Positions 17,562 through 26,766 of a stretch of DNA of 64,000 nucleotides are shown piece by piece (positions within the stretch are counted from its first letter, which is position 1; the number at the start of each line of letters is the position of its first letter). Source of the DNA: Mucilaginibacter boryungensis (GTDB lineage Bacteria > Bacteroidota > Bacteroidia > Sphingobacteriales > Sphingobacteriaceae); assembly GCF_015221995.1 (NCBI RefSeq), contig NZ_JADFFM010000001.1, forward strand, positions 310,001-374,000, written 5' to 3'. The notes beneath the pieces were generated by a model. That model was not told the origin of the DNA. It made no database searches and was given only the letters and a program-made list of their open reading frames with translations. The position numbers and the translations under genes are program-made.

Positions 17562-18941
17562 ATGACCCGAAAAATTACCAAACTATGTATGCTGGGCGTT
17601 TTTGCACTTTTAGGTGTAATTGGCGCAAAAGCACAGCCAAGGTTACAACCCGGCTATTTCTGGAAAAAGCTGCCAAACGGCCTGGAAGTAGTAGTAATAG
17701 AGAACGCTAAGGTTCCGCTGGCTACGGTTGAAATTGCTGTAAAGAATGGGGCCTACACAGAAGGCCCGGAATATAGCGGCTTATCGCACCTGTTCGAACA
17801 CATGTTTTTTAAAGCCAACAAGGATTTTCCATCTCAGGAAAAACTGTTACACCGTACCCAGGAATTGGGGGCCATTTGGAACGGCACTACCGATGTGGAA
17901 CGGGTGAACTATTTTTTTACGTTTAATAAGGATAGCTTAAGGGGCGGCCTTAACTTTTTGAACTCGTGCATACGCTATCCTATTTACCGTACCGAGGATA
18001 TGCAGAAAGAGCGCCCTGTAGTTGATGGCGAGTTTCAGCGGGCCGAGAGCGATCCGGGGTTTCTGCTGGCTTATGAAAGCAGTAAATACCTGTGGGGTGA
18101 TCAGATCACCCGTAAAAACCCTATCGGTATCCACGAGATCATTAATACAGCTACGCCCGAGAAAATGATGATCATTAAGAATAAATACTATTATCCAAAT
18201 AATAGCCTGCTTACCATTTGCGGCGATGTGAAACACGAACAAGCCTTTAAACTGGCCGAAGCCATATTTGGAAGCTGGCAAAGCAGCGGTTTCAACCCGC
18301 ATGAAAAATACCCTGTGCCGCCATTCGAGCCGGTTAAAAAAAGCGTGGCTTTTGTAAAGGAATCGTCCATAGCACAAACACCATCAATGAGCTTTTCATG
18401 GCAGGGGCCATCTTATGTGGCAGATTCAGCCGGTACTCTTGCTGCAGATGTTTTTAACCGCATCACAGCTTTAAACTCATCTAAATTCCGCCAGGCATTA
18501 ATTGATAAAAGGTTAGCCGCAGGGGCAAGGGTGAGTTATAGTACCACCCACTACACAGGCGAGATCAATATATCGGTAACACCAAATGCCGATAAGATAA
18601 AAGAATGCTACGATGAAGTACTGAACCAGATAGCAATGTGGAGCAGCCCGGATTATTATACCGACGAGCAATTAGACGATGCCAAAGCCGCATTAATACG
18701 TTCTATAAGCCGCGCTAAAGAAAAACCATCATCGCTGAACAGCCAGTTAAGCTATGCCTGGTGCAGCACCTCGTATGAATATGATACCGACATGGCTGAT
18801 AATTATAAGAAAATTACACGCGCAGATATTAAGCGGTATATTGATAAGTACATTGTGGGCAAACCTATGATATCGGGGATTATATTAAAGCCCGAAGTGA
18901 ATAAACAATATAATGTGGCCTCGTTTTTTGTAGCCAAATAA
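17562..18941 (+). CDS. M16-family zinc peptidase, catalytic subunit
   Basis: A 459-residue exported metallopeptidase. A signal peptide (MTRKITKLCMLGVFALLGVI then GAKAQ) precedes the inverted zinc motif HLFEH at residues 76-80; the third ligand Glu should lie about 75 residues later, around ERPVVDGEFQRAE. Length matches the single-half M16B enzymes that work as dimers. It degrades peptides in the periplasm. The next gene, 18 bases downstream, is a second M16 protein without the metal site, so the two most likely form an active/inactive heterodimer like mitochondrial processing peptidase. Confidence 0.93.
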   Translation: MTRKITKLCMLGVFALLGVIGAKAQPRLQPGYFWKKLPNGLEVVVIENAKVPLATVEIAVKNGAYTEGPEYSGLSHLFEHMFFKANKDFPSQEKLLHRTQELGAIWNGTTDVERVNYFFTFNKDSLRGGLNFLNSCIRYPIYRTEDMQKERPVVDGEFQRAESDPGFLLAYESSKYLWGDQITRKNPIGIHEIINTATPEKMMIIKNKYYYPNNSLLTICGDVKHEQAFKLAEAIFGSWQSSGFNPHEKYPVPPFEPVKKSVAFVKESSIAQTPSMSFSWQGPSYVADSAGTLAADVFNRITALNSSKFRQALIDKRLAAGARVSYSTTHYTGEINISVTPNADKIKECYDEVLNQIAMWSSPDYYTDEQLDDAKAALIRSISRAKEKPSSLNSQLSYAWCSTSYEYDTDMADNYKKITRADIKRYIDKYIVGKPMISGIILKPEVNKQYNVASFFVAK

Positions 18942-18959
18942 CCCTAAACTGATAAAGCA

Positions 18960-20297
18960 ATGAAAAAACATATGTTTTTGCTGTTATTAACAGCATCAGT
19001 ATTCAGTATAAATGCGGCTAACGCCCAAACAACGCAACCTTATGAAATGACCGTAAGCGGCGTAAAAGTTATTGTGCAACCCAGCGGTAACGACATTGTA
19101 GAGATACAAACAGTTATTAAAGGCGGTGTACAGAATTATCCCGCTGCTAAAGCAGGTATCGAATCGCTGGCGATGACCGGCCTTACCGAATGCGGCACTG
19201 CGCAGCAGGATAAAAACAGCTTTAAAAATAAACTGGAAAAATTAGGCGCGCAAATAAGCGCCGGTACCAGTAAGGATTACTCCGTTGTACGTATGAATTG
19301 TATTAAAAGCGATTTTGAGGGATCGTGGAAATTGTATGTAGAAGCATTGACTATGCCTAAATATGATGAAAAGGAGTTTGCCCGCATTAAACAAAATGCG
19401 CTGACCGGATTGAAAAGAATGGAGTCGATCCCGGATATAGCGATAGATAACTTTGCCGATAGGGTAGCTTTTGAGGGCCGTGCTTATGCCGTTAATCCTT
19501 CGGGTACAATTGAATCGGTTACAGCATTAACCGCAGCTGATGTAAAAGCATACTATCAGGGGATACTGACCAAATCAAAAATGTTTATTGTAGTAGTAGC
19601 CGACCTTGACCGTGCAGATATTGAAGGTAAGGTAAAAGCGATGTTAAGCGGCATAAAACAAGGCGCCCCATTTACCCTGAAGAAATCATTCTTCAGGCCA
19701 TATAAAAGCACTTTTTCAGCCGATTCGCGCGAACTTGCAACCAACTATATTGAAGGTGTAACCAGCGGCCCCCAACCCGGTGAGGCTGATTTTGATGCTT
19801 TCAACATTGCCATGCGCATATTTTATGACCGTCATTTTCTTGATGTACGTACCAATAATGGCCTGTCATATGCGCCGCAAACCCGCTTTGCCGTTGGCAC
19901 AACCTCGGTAGCTAAGGTAAACGTAAGCACTACGCAACCCGACAAATATATCGCTGTATTTGATAAATTAGTTGATAAGACAAAATCGGGCGGTTTTACC
20001 GAAGATGAAGTAAAAAATATGAAAGCCACCTATTTAACCGGTGTTTATTATAGGAATGAAACCAACAGTGCACAAGCCGGTGCTTTAGCCAGTAACGAAG
20101 TGCTGTTTAACGATTGGAAACGTACCAATAACCTGGTTGACCATATTAAAAAGTTAACCCCAACACAAATTAGTGATGCTTTCCGCAAATACATTGGTAA
20201 TATGGTTTGGGTTTACCAGGGCGACACTAAGAAAGTTACTCCAACCTTGTTCACCAACGGTACTCTGCACAAAGCAGACAACCCGGTAATGCAATAA
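18960..20297 (+). CDS. M16-family protein without the zinc site, probable non-catalytic partner
   Basis: A 445-residue exported M16 protein (signal peptide MKKHMFLLLLTASVFSINAA, cut near NAQ). In the place where HxxEH should be it reads AGIESLAMTGLTECG, so no metal can bind there. The rest keeps the M16 fold (NKLEKLGAQISAGTSKDYSV, LDVRTNNGLSYAPQTRF). In known bacterial M16B pairs the inactive subunit provides conserved Arg and Tyr residues to the substrate site of the active one; NNGLSYAPQTRF may be that segment, which is inference. Co-transcribed with the catalytic gene and ended by a bidirectional terminator. Confidence 0.9.
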   Translation: MKKHMFLLLLTASVFSINAANAQTTQPYEMTVSGVKVIVQPSGNDIVEIQTVIKGGVQNYPAAKAGIESLAMTGLTECGTAQQDKNSFKNKLEKLGAQISAGTSKDYSVVRMNCIKSDFEGSWKLYVEALTMPKYDEKEFARIKQNALTGLKRMESIPDIAIDNFADRVAFEGRAYAVNPSGTIESVTALTAADVKAYYQGILTKSKMFIVVVADLDRADIEGKVKAMLSGIKQGAPFTLKKSFFRPYKSTFSADSRELATNYIEGVTSGPQPGEADFDAFNIAMRIFYDRHFLDVRTNNGLSYAPQTRFAVGTTSVAKVNVSTTQPDKYIAVFDKLVDKTKSGGFTEDEVKNMKATYLTGVYYRNETNSAQAGALASNEVLFNDWKRTNNLVDHIKKLTPTQISDAFRKYIGNMVWVYQGDTKKVTPTLFTNGTLHKADNPVMQ

Positions 20298-20311
20298 ATG
20301 GTTAAATATTT

Positions 20312-20345
20312 ATAAAAAAACCCGGGCTTTACCGGGTTTTTTTAT
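20312..20345. terminator. Bidirectional terminator between the M16 pair and the TPR kinase
   Basis: A perfect 14-bp stem (ATAAAAAAACCCGG / CCGGGTTTTTTTAT) has a 6-base loop and lies between convergent genes. Confidence 0.93.
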
Positions 20346-20379
20346 AGACTTATTACTTGTCGTTTTTTTGCAAAGTATA

Positions 20380-22590
20380 CTATGCAGGTAATTTAAAACC
20401 TAATTCGGTACCATTTACGGTATTTTTTGCCCATATAGCACCTTTGTATTTTTCGATAATATCTTTACAAAAATAAAGGCCCATGCCGGTTCCGCTCTCA
20501 TTTTCGGTTCCAGGCACACTGGTTACCCTGTTTTTAAATAAGGCATCAAGCAGTTCCGGTTTAATCCCTGCACCAGTATCGGTTACGGTGAAATGGATTT
20601 CATTATTGTGTTTTGCAGCGGTAATGGTTATTTGGCCATTGCGCGGCGAAAATTTAATAGCATTAGTTAAAAAATTATGAATAACCCTCCTAACCGAGCC
20701 AGGTTCGGCAAGTACAACTGCATCCGGGGCTATGTTAACTGTTGGCGCAATCTGTTTCCGCTGCATTAATTCATCCACATATATCAGTTCTTGCTTTACC
20801 GTGTCATTTAAATTAACCGGTGTTAAAGCTTCGGGGGTACGATCGACCTGGCTATTTATCCACGAAAGCAGCGTGTCTAAAAAATCAGAAGTATGCTCGA
20901 GTTTATTAAATACCTGGGGTATCATTTTTGCAAACTCTTCATGACTTATACTTTCATCGGACATTAAGGCGAACAAACCCCGTAAAGTGCTTAACGGTGC
21001 CCGAAGATCGTGGGCCAACACGGCTATCAGGCGGTCTTTTAAATTATTAAGATCGTGCAGCTTATCGGCCTGTTCGTCGAGGCTGTTTTTTTGTGTTAGT
21101 ATTTCCGCGTTTTTATCTATTAAAACAAGGTTTATTTTTTGCTGTTTGTTTTTCGCATTTACATACACAAAAATCATAGCCAGCAAAATAAGTATGGCAA
21201 TTATACTAATGCCAATTGCGCGCTTTTGAAGCAGGATACTGTTCTCGTACTTCAGATCTATCTCTTTTTGCCGTCTGCCAAAATCAACTTCAAGGTTATA
21301 GGCTATGGCTTGTTGGATAACCTCATCACCTTTTAAGCTATCCTTTAACGCAGTATATAACTGCTGCTGATTGTAGGCATCTTCATAACGTTTTAACCCT
21401 GCCAGCGCTTTGCCGGTCTGTAGCACTGCATCAGTTTTAATACCTAAACTTCCTAAGCTATCGGCCATGCTTCGCGCTGATAAAGCATTAGCATAAGCTT
21501 CGGGATACTTTTTTTCAGCATTATAAACCATAGCCAGGCCAACGTAGGCAGCTGCTTTGGTAGGTTTGATATGATATTGTGAAGCTGCCTGAAGCGCATG
21601 CTGCAAATGATGCAGCGCGCTATCGGGATGCCCGGTATAATAATTGTGTAAGCCTAAATTATAATAGATCCGGCTTTGGCCTCTTTTATCGCCTATTTGT
21701 CGAAAAACAGCATCTGCTTTATTGAAATGGTGCATGGCATCCGCATATTTTTTTTGCGACATTAAAACTTCGCCGGTGTTTTGCCAGGCTGCGGTAATTC
21801 CTTGTTTATTATTAAACCGCGTCCAAATAGCTATTGCCTTATTAAAATAATCAAGCGCATCATCATAGAGGCCAAGTTGTTGCATAATAACGCCTACATA
21901 GTAATCGTTATTTGCTATCTCTATTTTATTGCCATACTTTACGGCCCGTGTTAATGCTTTAAAATTAGCATTAAGCGCGTTTGAAAACTCGCCTTTGTTA
22001 ATATAGGTAGCCCCCATTACGCTGAGGCACCTGATCGTCATCATTTTACCAAAAGCTTCACGTATGGTCTCTGCCTTCTTAAAATAGTTTAGCGCATTAT
22101 TATAATTCCCCAGGTAATCCTGTATCTGCCCTAAGCCAATATAACATTCGCTAATGCCAAGCTTGCTATTTATTTGCTTATAAAGTGTTAATGCGCTGTT
22201 AAGGTTTCGAGTGGCGGTGTTATAATCACCTTTGAAAGTAGTTACACTTGCTAATTGTACGTAAGCATCGGCTATGCCTTTTTTGTAACCTAACTTTTTG
22301 GAAAATTCCAGTGCCAGGCCCGAAAAATAAGCAGTGCTATCGGGTGCCGAGCCGTAAAGGTACCCGGCTAATGTGTTAAGCCTGTTTACTGTTAAGGTGT
22401 CCGAAAGTTTTGAGTGCTGGGCTAAAGCTGGCTTGATAAGTTTTTTTAAACTATCAGCCTCCGGGTACTGGTAACCGGCTAATAGATTTAAACTGAGCAG
22501 ATTGAATATTATTAATAAAAGGGATAGCCGTTTCAATCTTAATAGAGAATAATAGTTGATGCTAATATAATTTTTTAAATCCTTAAACAA
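20380..22590 (-). CDS. TPR-containing sensor histidine kinase
   Basis: A 736-residue membrane kinase. An N-terminal hydrophobic segment (about residues 20-40) exports a large sensor domain of TPR repeats from about residue 60 to 410 (GNYNNALNYFKKAE, GLYDDALDYFNKAIAI, KKYADAMHHFNKAD). One transmembrane helix follows (IGISIIAILILLAMIFVYV, about 458-477), then a short coiled coil, the DHp helix with phospho-acceptor His in VLAHDLRAPLSTLRG (about 527), and a complete HATPase domain (NFLTNAIKFSPRNG, VTDTGAGIKPELL, GTGMGLYFCKDI). No response regulator is adjacent, so it is an orphan kinase. The signal is unknown. Confidence 0.93.
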   Translation of the reverse strand: MFKDLKNYISINYYSLLRLKRLSLLLIIFNLLSLNLLAGYQYPEADSLKKLIKPALAQHSKLSDTLTVNRLNTLAGYLYGSAPDSTAYFSGLALEFSKKLGYKKGIADAYVQLASVTTFKGDYNTATRNLNSALTLYKQINSKLGISECYIGLGQIQDYLGNYNNALNYFKKAETIREAFGKMMTIRCLSVMGATYINKGEFSNALNANFKALTRAVKYGNKIEIANNDYYVGVIMQQLGLYDDALDYFNKAIAIWTRFNNKQGITAAWQNTGEVLMSQKKYADAMHHFNKADAVFRQIGDKRGQSRIYYNLGLHNYYTGHPDSALHHLQHALQAASQYHIKPTKAAAYVGLAMVYNAEKKYPEAYANALSARSMADSLGSLGIKTDAVLQTGKALAGLKRYEDAYNQQQLYTALKDSLKGDEVIQQAIAYNLEVDFGRRQKEIDLKYENSILLQKRAIGISIIAILILLAMIFVYVNAKNKQQKINLVLIDKNAEILTQKNSLDEQADKLHDLNNLKDRLIAVLAHDLRAPLSTLRGLFALMSDESISHEEFAKMIPQVFNKLEHTSDFLDTLLSWINSQVDRTPEALTPVNLNDTVKQELIYVDELMQRKQIAPTVNIAPDAVVLAEPGSVRRVIHNFLTNAIKFSPRNGQITITAAKHNNEIHFTVTDTGAGIKPELLDALFKNRVTSVPGTENESGTGMGLYFCKDIIEKYKGAIWAKNTVNGTELGFKLPA

Positions 22591-22665
22591 AACAAATGCG
22601 AAGGAATATATAACAGTACTATCGTTAAACGGATCATAAAATCCTGCTTATTTTCTGAAGCACAC

Positions 22666-22692
22666 AAAAAAGCCCCGAAATTTTTCGGGGCT
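22666..22692 (-). terminator. Terminator after glyS
   Basis: Stem AGCCCCGAAA / TTTCGGGGCT with a tiny loop; read on the minus strand it is followed by a T6 run. It serves glyS, which ends at 22728. Confidence 0.88.
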
Positions 22693-22727
22693 GATATGAA
22701 TAGGTTAGTAGCCTTAGTATCCGTTTT

Positions 22728-24206
22728 TTATTTCAAAAGGTTTCTCCAGCTTACCAGATCGCCGATAATTTTATCTAACTGGTCGGCCGGTACACGCTCC
22801 TGGGCCATACTGTCGCGGTGACGAATGGTTACAGTGTTATCTTCTAAGGTCTGATGATCGACCGTGATGCAGAATGGCGTACCGATGGCATCCTGGCGAC
22901 GGTAACGTTTACCAATAGCGTCTTTTTCTTCGTACTGGATATTGAAATCAACCTTCAGTTTGTCCATAATCTCACGGGCCTTTTCAGGCAGGCCGTCTTT
23001 TTTCGTTAATGGGAAAATAGCGGCTTTAACCGGTGCCAGGCAAGGGTGCAGGTGCAGCACGGTACGGCTGTCCTGGCGTTCCTCGTTGCTCAGGTCTTCC
23101 TCTTCGTAAGCGTTTATCATGGTTAGCAAAAACATGCGGTCTAAACCTATCGAAGTTTCTATTACGTATGGCACATAGTTCCCGTAAGGCTTGCCGTTCT
23201 CGTCCAGTTCCGGATCGAAGTACTGCATTTTTTTACCCGAGAATTTTTGGTGCTGGCTCAAATCAAAATCAGTACGGCTATGGATGCCTTCCACTTCTTT
23301 AAAACCAAAAGGGAATTCAAATTCGATATCAAACGCGGCATCGGCATAATGGGCCAGCTTAGTATGTTCGTGATAGCGATATTTAGTCGCTTCGGTACCT
23401 AAAGCCAGGTGCCATTGCAGGCGCGTTTCTTTCCATTTCTCAAACCATTCGGCTTGTGTGCCGGGGCGAACAAAAAATTGCATCTCCATTTGCTCAAACT
23501 CACGCATGCGGATAATGAACTGGCGCGCAATTACTTCGTTACGGAAAGCCTTACCAATTTGTGCTATCCCGAAAGGGATCTTCATTCTGCCCGATTTTTG
23601 CACGTTCAGGTAATTTACAAATATGCCTTGCGCTGTTTCAGGGCGCAGGTATATAGTGTCCGATTCATCGGCAATAGCGCCAACCTGGGTGCTGAACATC
23701 AGGTTAAACTGGCGCACTTCGGTCCAGTTGCCGGTTTTGCTGATAGGGCATTTTATTTGATGTTCGATGATCAGTTCGCGCAGGCGGGGCAGGTTTTCAG
23801 CTTTTAAAGCGTTGTCCATCTCCGTTTGCAGCAGCTCGGCTATATCGGTTTGTCCGGCTTCGTCATAGGCAGCAATTTTATCTTCCAGTAATTGATCGGC
23901 GCGGTAACGTTTGTTGCTGTCCTTGTTATCAATCATCGGGTCGCTAAAACCATCTACGTGGCCGCTGGCTTTCCATATTTTTGGGTGCATAAATATGGCC
24001 GAATCAATCCCGACAATATTATCATGCATTTGCACCATGGCTTTCCACCAATAGGTTTTAATATTGTTTTTCAGCTCGGCGCCAAACTGGCCGTAATCGT
24101 AAACAGCGCTAAGGCCGTCATAAATTTCGCTCGATGGAAAAACAAAGCCATACTCTTTAGCATGGGCAATTACATTTTTAAATAATTCGTCGGTAGTTGT
24201 ACTCAT
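22728..24206 (-). CDS. glyS: Glycyl-tRNA synthetase, dimeric alpha2 type
   Basis: A 492-residue class II aminoacyl-tRNA synthetase charging tRNA-Gly. FVFPSSEIYDGLSAVYDYG is the N-terminal signature of the eukaryote/archaea-like alpha2 enzyme; YLRPETAQGIFVNY and VIETSIGLDRMFL are catalytic-core motifs; FCITVDHQTLEDNTVTIRHR lies in the anticodon-binding domain. I start at MSTTTDEL (24206); the frame could begin six codons upstream at a TTG, but a TATATTTG promoter box covers that stretch. The leader would then be only a few bases. Confidence 0.97.
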   Translation of the reverse strand: MSTTTDELFKNVIAHAKEYGFVFPSSEIYDGLSAVYDYGQFGAELKNNIKTYWWKAMVQMHDNIVGIDSAIFMHPKIWKASGHVDGFSDPMIDNKDSNKRYRADQLLEDKIAAYDEAGQTDIAELLQTEMDNALKAENLPRLRELIIEHQIKCPISKTGNWTEVRQFNLMFSTQVGAIADESDTIYLRPETAQGIFVNYLNVQKSGRMKIPFGIAQIGKAFRNEVIARQFIIRMREFEQMEMQFFVRPGTQAEWFEKWKETRLQWHLALGTEATKYRYHEHTKLAHYADAAFDIEFEFPFGFKEVEGIHSRTDFDLSQHQKFSGKKMQYFDPELDENGKPYGNYVPYVIETSIGLDRMFLLTMINAYEEEDLSNEERQDSRTVLHLHPCLAPVKAAIFPLTKKDGLPEKAREIMDKLKVDFNIQYEEKDAIGKRYRRQDAIGTPFCITVDHQTLEDNTVTIRHRDSMAQERVPADQLDKIIGDLVSWRNLLK

Positions 24207-24213
24207 AACGCTG

Positions 24214-24221
24214 CAAATATA
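24214..24221 (-). promoter_or_regulatory. Candidate -7 box close to the glyS start
   Basis: On the minus strand TATATTTG ends 7 bases before the ATG of glyS, implying a leader of only a few bases if used. Confidence 0.42.
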
Positions 24222-24259
24222 CAATTTAGAGGGAAAGCTGAAAGTCGAAAAAGTGTGAA

Positions 24260-24354
24260 CCTCACCCCAATCCCTCTCAAAGAGATGGGCTTAGATAGAC
24301 ATATTGAATAGGAGAATTTATGAAGTCCTCTCCTTTGGAGAGGATTAGGTGAGG
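24260..24354. repeat. Interspersed inverted repeat, type CCTCACCCC...GGTGAGG (copy 2)
   Basis: CCTCACC (24260-24266) is inverted at 24348-24354. Inner motifs CAATCCCTCTC and CTCTCCTTTGGAGAGGATTAGG match copy 1 at 4051-4144. It fills the gap between rlmN and glyS and stops 2 bases from the rlmN stop codon. Confidence 0.85.
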
Positions 24355-24356
24355 CT

Positions 24357-25403
24357 TTATCCTTTAATAGCTAACTGCCCGCAGGCGGCGTCGATATCTT
24401 TACCGCGGCTGCGGCGTACATTGGTGATAATGCCTTGTTTACGCAGATAATCGGCGAATGCTTCTATTTTATCTACATCCGCATTAGTGTAGTCGGCAAA
24501 TGATATGGGGTTGTATTCAATAATATTTACCTTGCAGGGCAGGTGCTTGCAAAATTTAGCCAGTTCGGCGGCATCCTCAATATTATCGTTAAAATCGTTA
24601 AAAACAATATACTCGTAAGTTACCGGGTTTTTTGTTTTGGCGTAATAATACTTCAACGCATCAGCCAGGGCCTTCAGCGAGTTTTGCTCGTTAATGGGCA
24701 TTATGGTGTTGCGCTTCTCGTCGTTTGCGGCATGTAGCGAAAGGGCCAGGTTAAACTTCACCGCGTCATCACCCAGTTTGCGTATCATTTTGGCAATACC
24801 GGCGGTTGATACAGTGATGCGTTTTGGCGACATATTTAACCCTTCTTCCGAGGTGATCTTTTCTATCGACTGCATCACGTTGCTGTAATTCAGCAAAGGT
24901 TCGCCCATACCCATGTATACAATATTACTTAGCGGAAGGCCATAGTTTTGTACAGCCTGCTGATGAATAAGTACTACCTGGTCGTAAATTTCGTCGGGAT
25001 TCAGGTTGCGTTTGCGCTCCATGTATCCTGTAGCACAAAATTTACAGGTGAGGCTGCAACCCACCTGTGATGATACACAGGCCGTCATTCGTTCGGGGGC
25101 AGGAATTAAAACACCCTCAATTAAATGACTATCGTGTAAAATAAAAGAATTTTTTATAGTTTTATCAGCACTAAACTGCGAGTTGTGGATTTTAACATTA
25201 TTAATGGTAAAACTTTCATGTAGCTTAGTACGCAGTTCTTTAGAAATATTGCTCATCTCATCGAAAGAGACACATGATTTTTTCCACAGCCATTCGTAAA
25301 CTTGCTTAGCCCGGAAAGCCTTTTCATCCATATGGATAAAATGCTCCTGGAGTTGCAGCAGGCTTAGGCTGCGAATATCAATTTTGTCCTTTGCGTTATT
25401 CAC
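24357..25403 (-). CDS. rlmN: Dual-specificity 23S rRNA/tRNA adenine-C2 methyltransferase
   Basis: A 348-residue radical-SAM enzyme that methylates A2503 of 23S rRNA and A37 of some tRNAs. The cluster motif is CSLTCKFC (C-x3-C-x2-C) in VGCSLTCKFCATGYM; the reactive cysteine near the end is in DIDAACGQLAIKG; YMGMGEPLLNYSNV and SLHAANDEKR are further signatures. The frame is open up to 25475, but I place the start at GTG 25403 (VNNAKDKIDIRSL): this gives the usual family length, and a TACCTTTG promoter box sits just upstream, inside the longer frame. An ATG at 25433 is the alternative. Confidence 0.93.
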   Translation of the reverse strand: MNNAKDKIDIRSLSLLQLQEHFIHMDEKAFRAKQVYEWLWKKSCVSFDEMSNISKELRTKLHESFTINNVKIHNSQFSADKTIKNSFILHDSHLIEGVLIPAPERMTACVSSQVGCSLTCKFCATGYMERKRNLNPDEIYDQVVLIHQQAVQNYGLPLSNIVYMGMGEPLLNYSNVMQSIEKITSEEGLNMSPKRITVSTAGIAKMIRKLGDDAVKFNLALSLHAANDEKRNTIMPINEQNSLKALADALKYYYAKTKNPVTYEYIVFNDFNDNIEDAAELAKFCKHLPCKVNIIEYNPISFADYTNADVDKIEAFADYLRKQGIITNVRRSRGKDIDAACGQLAIKG

Positions 25404-25407
25404 TGCG

Positions 25408-25415
25408 CAAAGGTA
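25408..25415 (-). promoter_or_regulatory. Candidate -7 box abutting the rlmN start
   Basis: TACCTTTG on the minus strand ends 4 bases before the proposed GTG start. It fits TAnnTTTG and argues for a leaderless message beginning at that GTG. Confidence 0.42.
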
Positions 25416-25544
25416 CTCAATTTTTAAAATCATATATTGTGGACAATCTTTTTTAATTGTAAAATTAAAAAACACAACTGTGGGTTAACTGTACTTATTA
25501 TATAAGGATTGTTGTTTCGAAGGAGATGGGCTAAGTAAAATACC

Positions 25545-26714
25545 ATGAGAAGTTTTAGAGCCGATTACGTTTTTCCTGTTTATGCCGATCCTGTTAAAAA
25601 TGGAATTGTTACCGTTGATGACACTGGTAAGATTGTCTCCATGTCCGATAACCCTGCGGACCACCACGACCCCCACGTTGAAAAACTGACAGGCATTATT
25701 TGCCCCGGCTTTATTAATGCCCATTGCCATTTGGAATTATCGCACATGGCTAATAAAATTGCCGCGGGTACTGGTCTGATCGATTTTATTAAAAACCTGC
25801 AAACTACACGCAACGCTGAACAGGCTGAAATAGAGGAAGCTGCCATCCGTGCCGATCAATATATGTACGATCATGGTATAGTGGCGGTGGGCGATATCTC
25901 TAACAGCGCGGTTACTGCCGCCATTAAAGCTAAAAGTAAACTGTATTACCATACTTTTGTTGAAACTTTTGGGTTTTTGCCCGATAGGGCCACGGATGTT
26001 TTTGATAAAGCTTTGGCCTTGATGGAACAGTTTAAGCCGCAATCGGTATCGGTAACCCCGCATGCGCCTTATTCAGTGTCGAAAGAACTATTTAAGCTGA
26101 TAAAAAATTATTCAGATAAGCATGAAAATTTATTGAGCATGCACAACCAGGAATGCGATGACGAGAATAAATTTTATCGGTACAAGCTGGGCGGTTTTCT
26201 TGACCTGTATGATTACTTTGGTATTGATATTAGCTTTTTTAAACCACAGGCGCGTAATTCGTTGCAATCGGTGCTGCCCTTATTAAGCAGTCAACAGCCA
26301 ATATTAATGGTACATAACACTTGTACCAACCTAAAGGATATTTACTTTATAAAGCGCTTTGATAAAAAAATAAACTGGTGCTTTTGCCCTAATGCCAATC
26401 TGTATATTGAAAAAAAGTTACCCAAAATAGACTTGTTTCTTGATCAGGGAAATAATATTACGCTTGGGACAGACAGCCTGGCATCAAATGATAAACTTTG
26501 CATATTAAGCGAGATGCGCACCCTGCAGCAACACTTTCCATCACTGGAAACCAGCAGACTGATGCAGTGGGCAACAATTAACGGGGCCAGGTTTTTGGGT
26601 ATCGATAACGATAAAGGCAGCCTGGAAGCAGGTAAAACACCCGGTTTGAATTTGATAAGTGGTATGGACGGCTTGAAGCTTACAAGTGAAAGTAAGGTGA
26701 CCAAATTGGTATAG
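25545..26714 (+). CDS. Amidohydrolase of the cytosine-deaminase-like group, possibly aminodeoxyfutalosine deaminase
   Basis: A 389-residue metal-dependent hydrolase of the ATZ/TRZ/deaminase group. Metal ligands: the HxH in INAHCHLELSH (about residue 60), a histidine in VTPHAPYS, LSMHNQE and the Asp in TLGTDSLASN. ICPGFINAHCHLE and LGTDSLASN are features of chlorohydrolase/aminofutalosine deaminase-type enzymes, which deaminate purine-like compounds; the latter serve menaquinone synthesis by the futalosine route. No other mqn genes are in the window, so the substrate stays open. It stands alone between rlmN (divergent) and a coiled-coil membrane protein (convergent). Confidence 0.85.
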   Translation: MRSFRADYVFPVYADPVKNGIVTVDDTGKIVSMSDNPADHHDPHVEKLTGIICPGFINAHCHLELSHMANKIAAGTGLIDFIKNLQTTRNAEQAEIEEAAIRADQYMYDHGIVAVGDISNSAVTAAIKAKSKLYYHTFVETFGFLPDRATDVFDKALALMEQFKPQSVSVTPHAPYSVSKELFKLIKNYSDKHENLLSMHNQECDDENKFYRYKLGGFLDLYDYFGIDISFFKPQARNSLQSVLPLLSSQQPILMVHNTCTNLKDIYFIKRFDKKINWCFCPNANLYIEKKLPKIDLFLDQGNNITLGTDSLASNDKLCILSEMRTLQQHFPSLETSRLMQWATINGARFLGIDNDKGSLEAGKTPGLNLISGMDGLKLTSESKVTKLV

Positions 26715-26766
26715 CTACTTTAATAAGTATGTATCAATGAGCCACGGAGGTATCTGATCTTAAATT

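Noticed and set aside
23409..23807. 132-residue ORF opposite glyS
   Set aside because: Shadow of a housekeeping gene.
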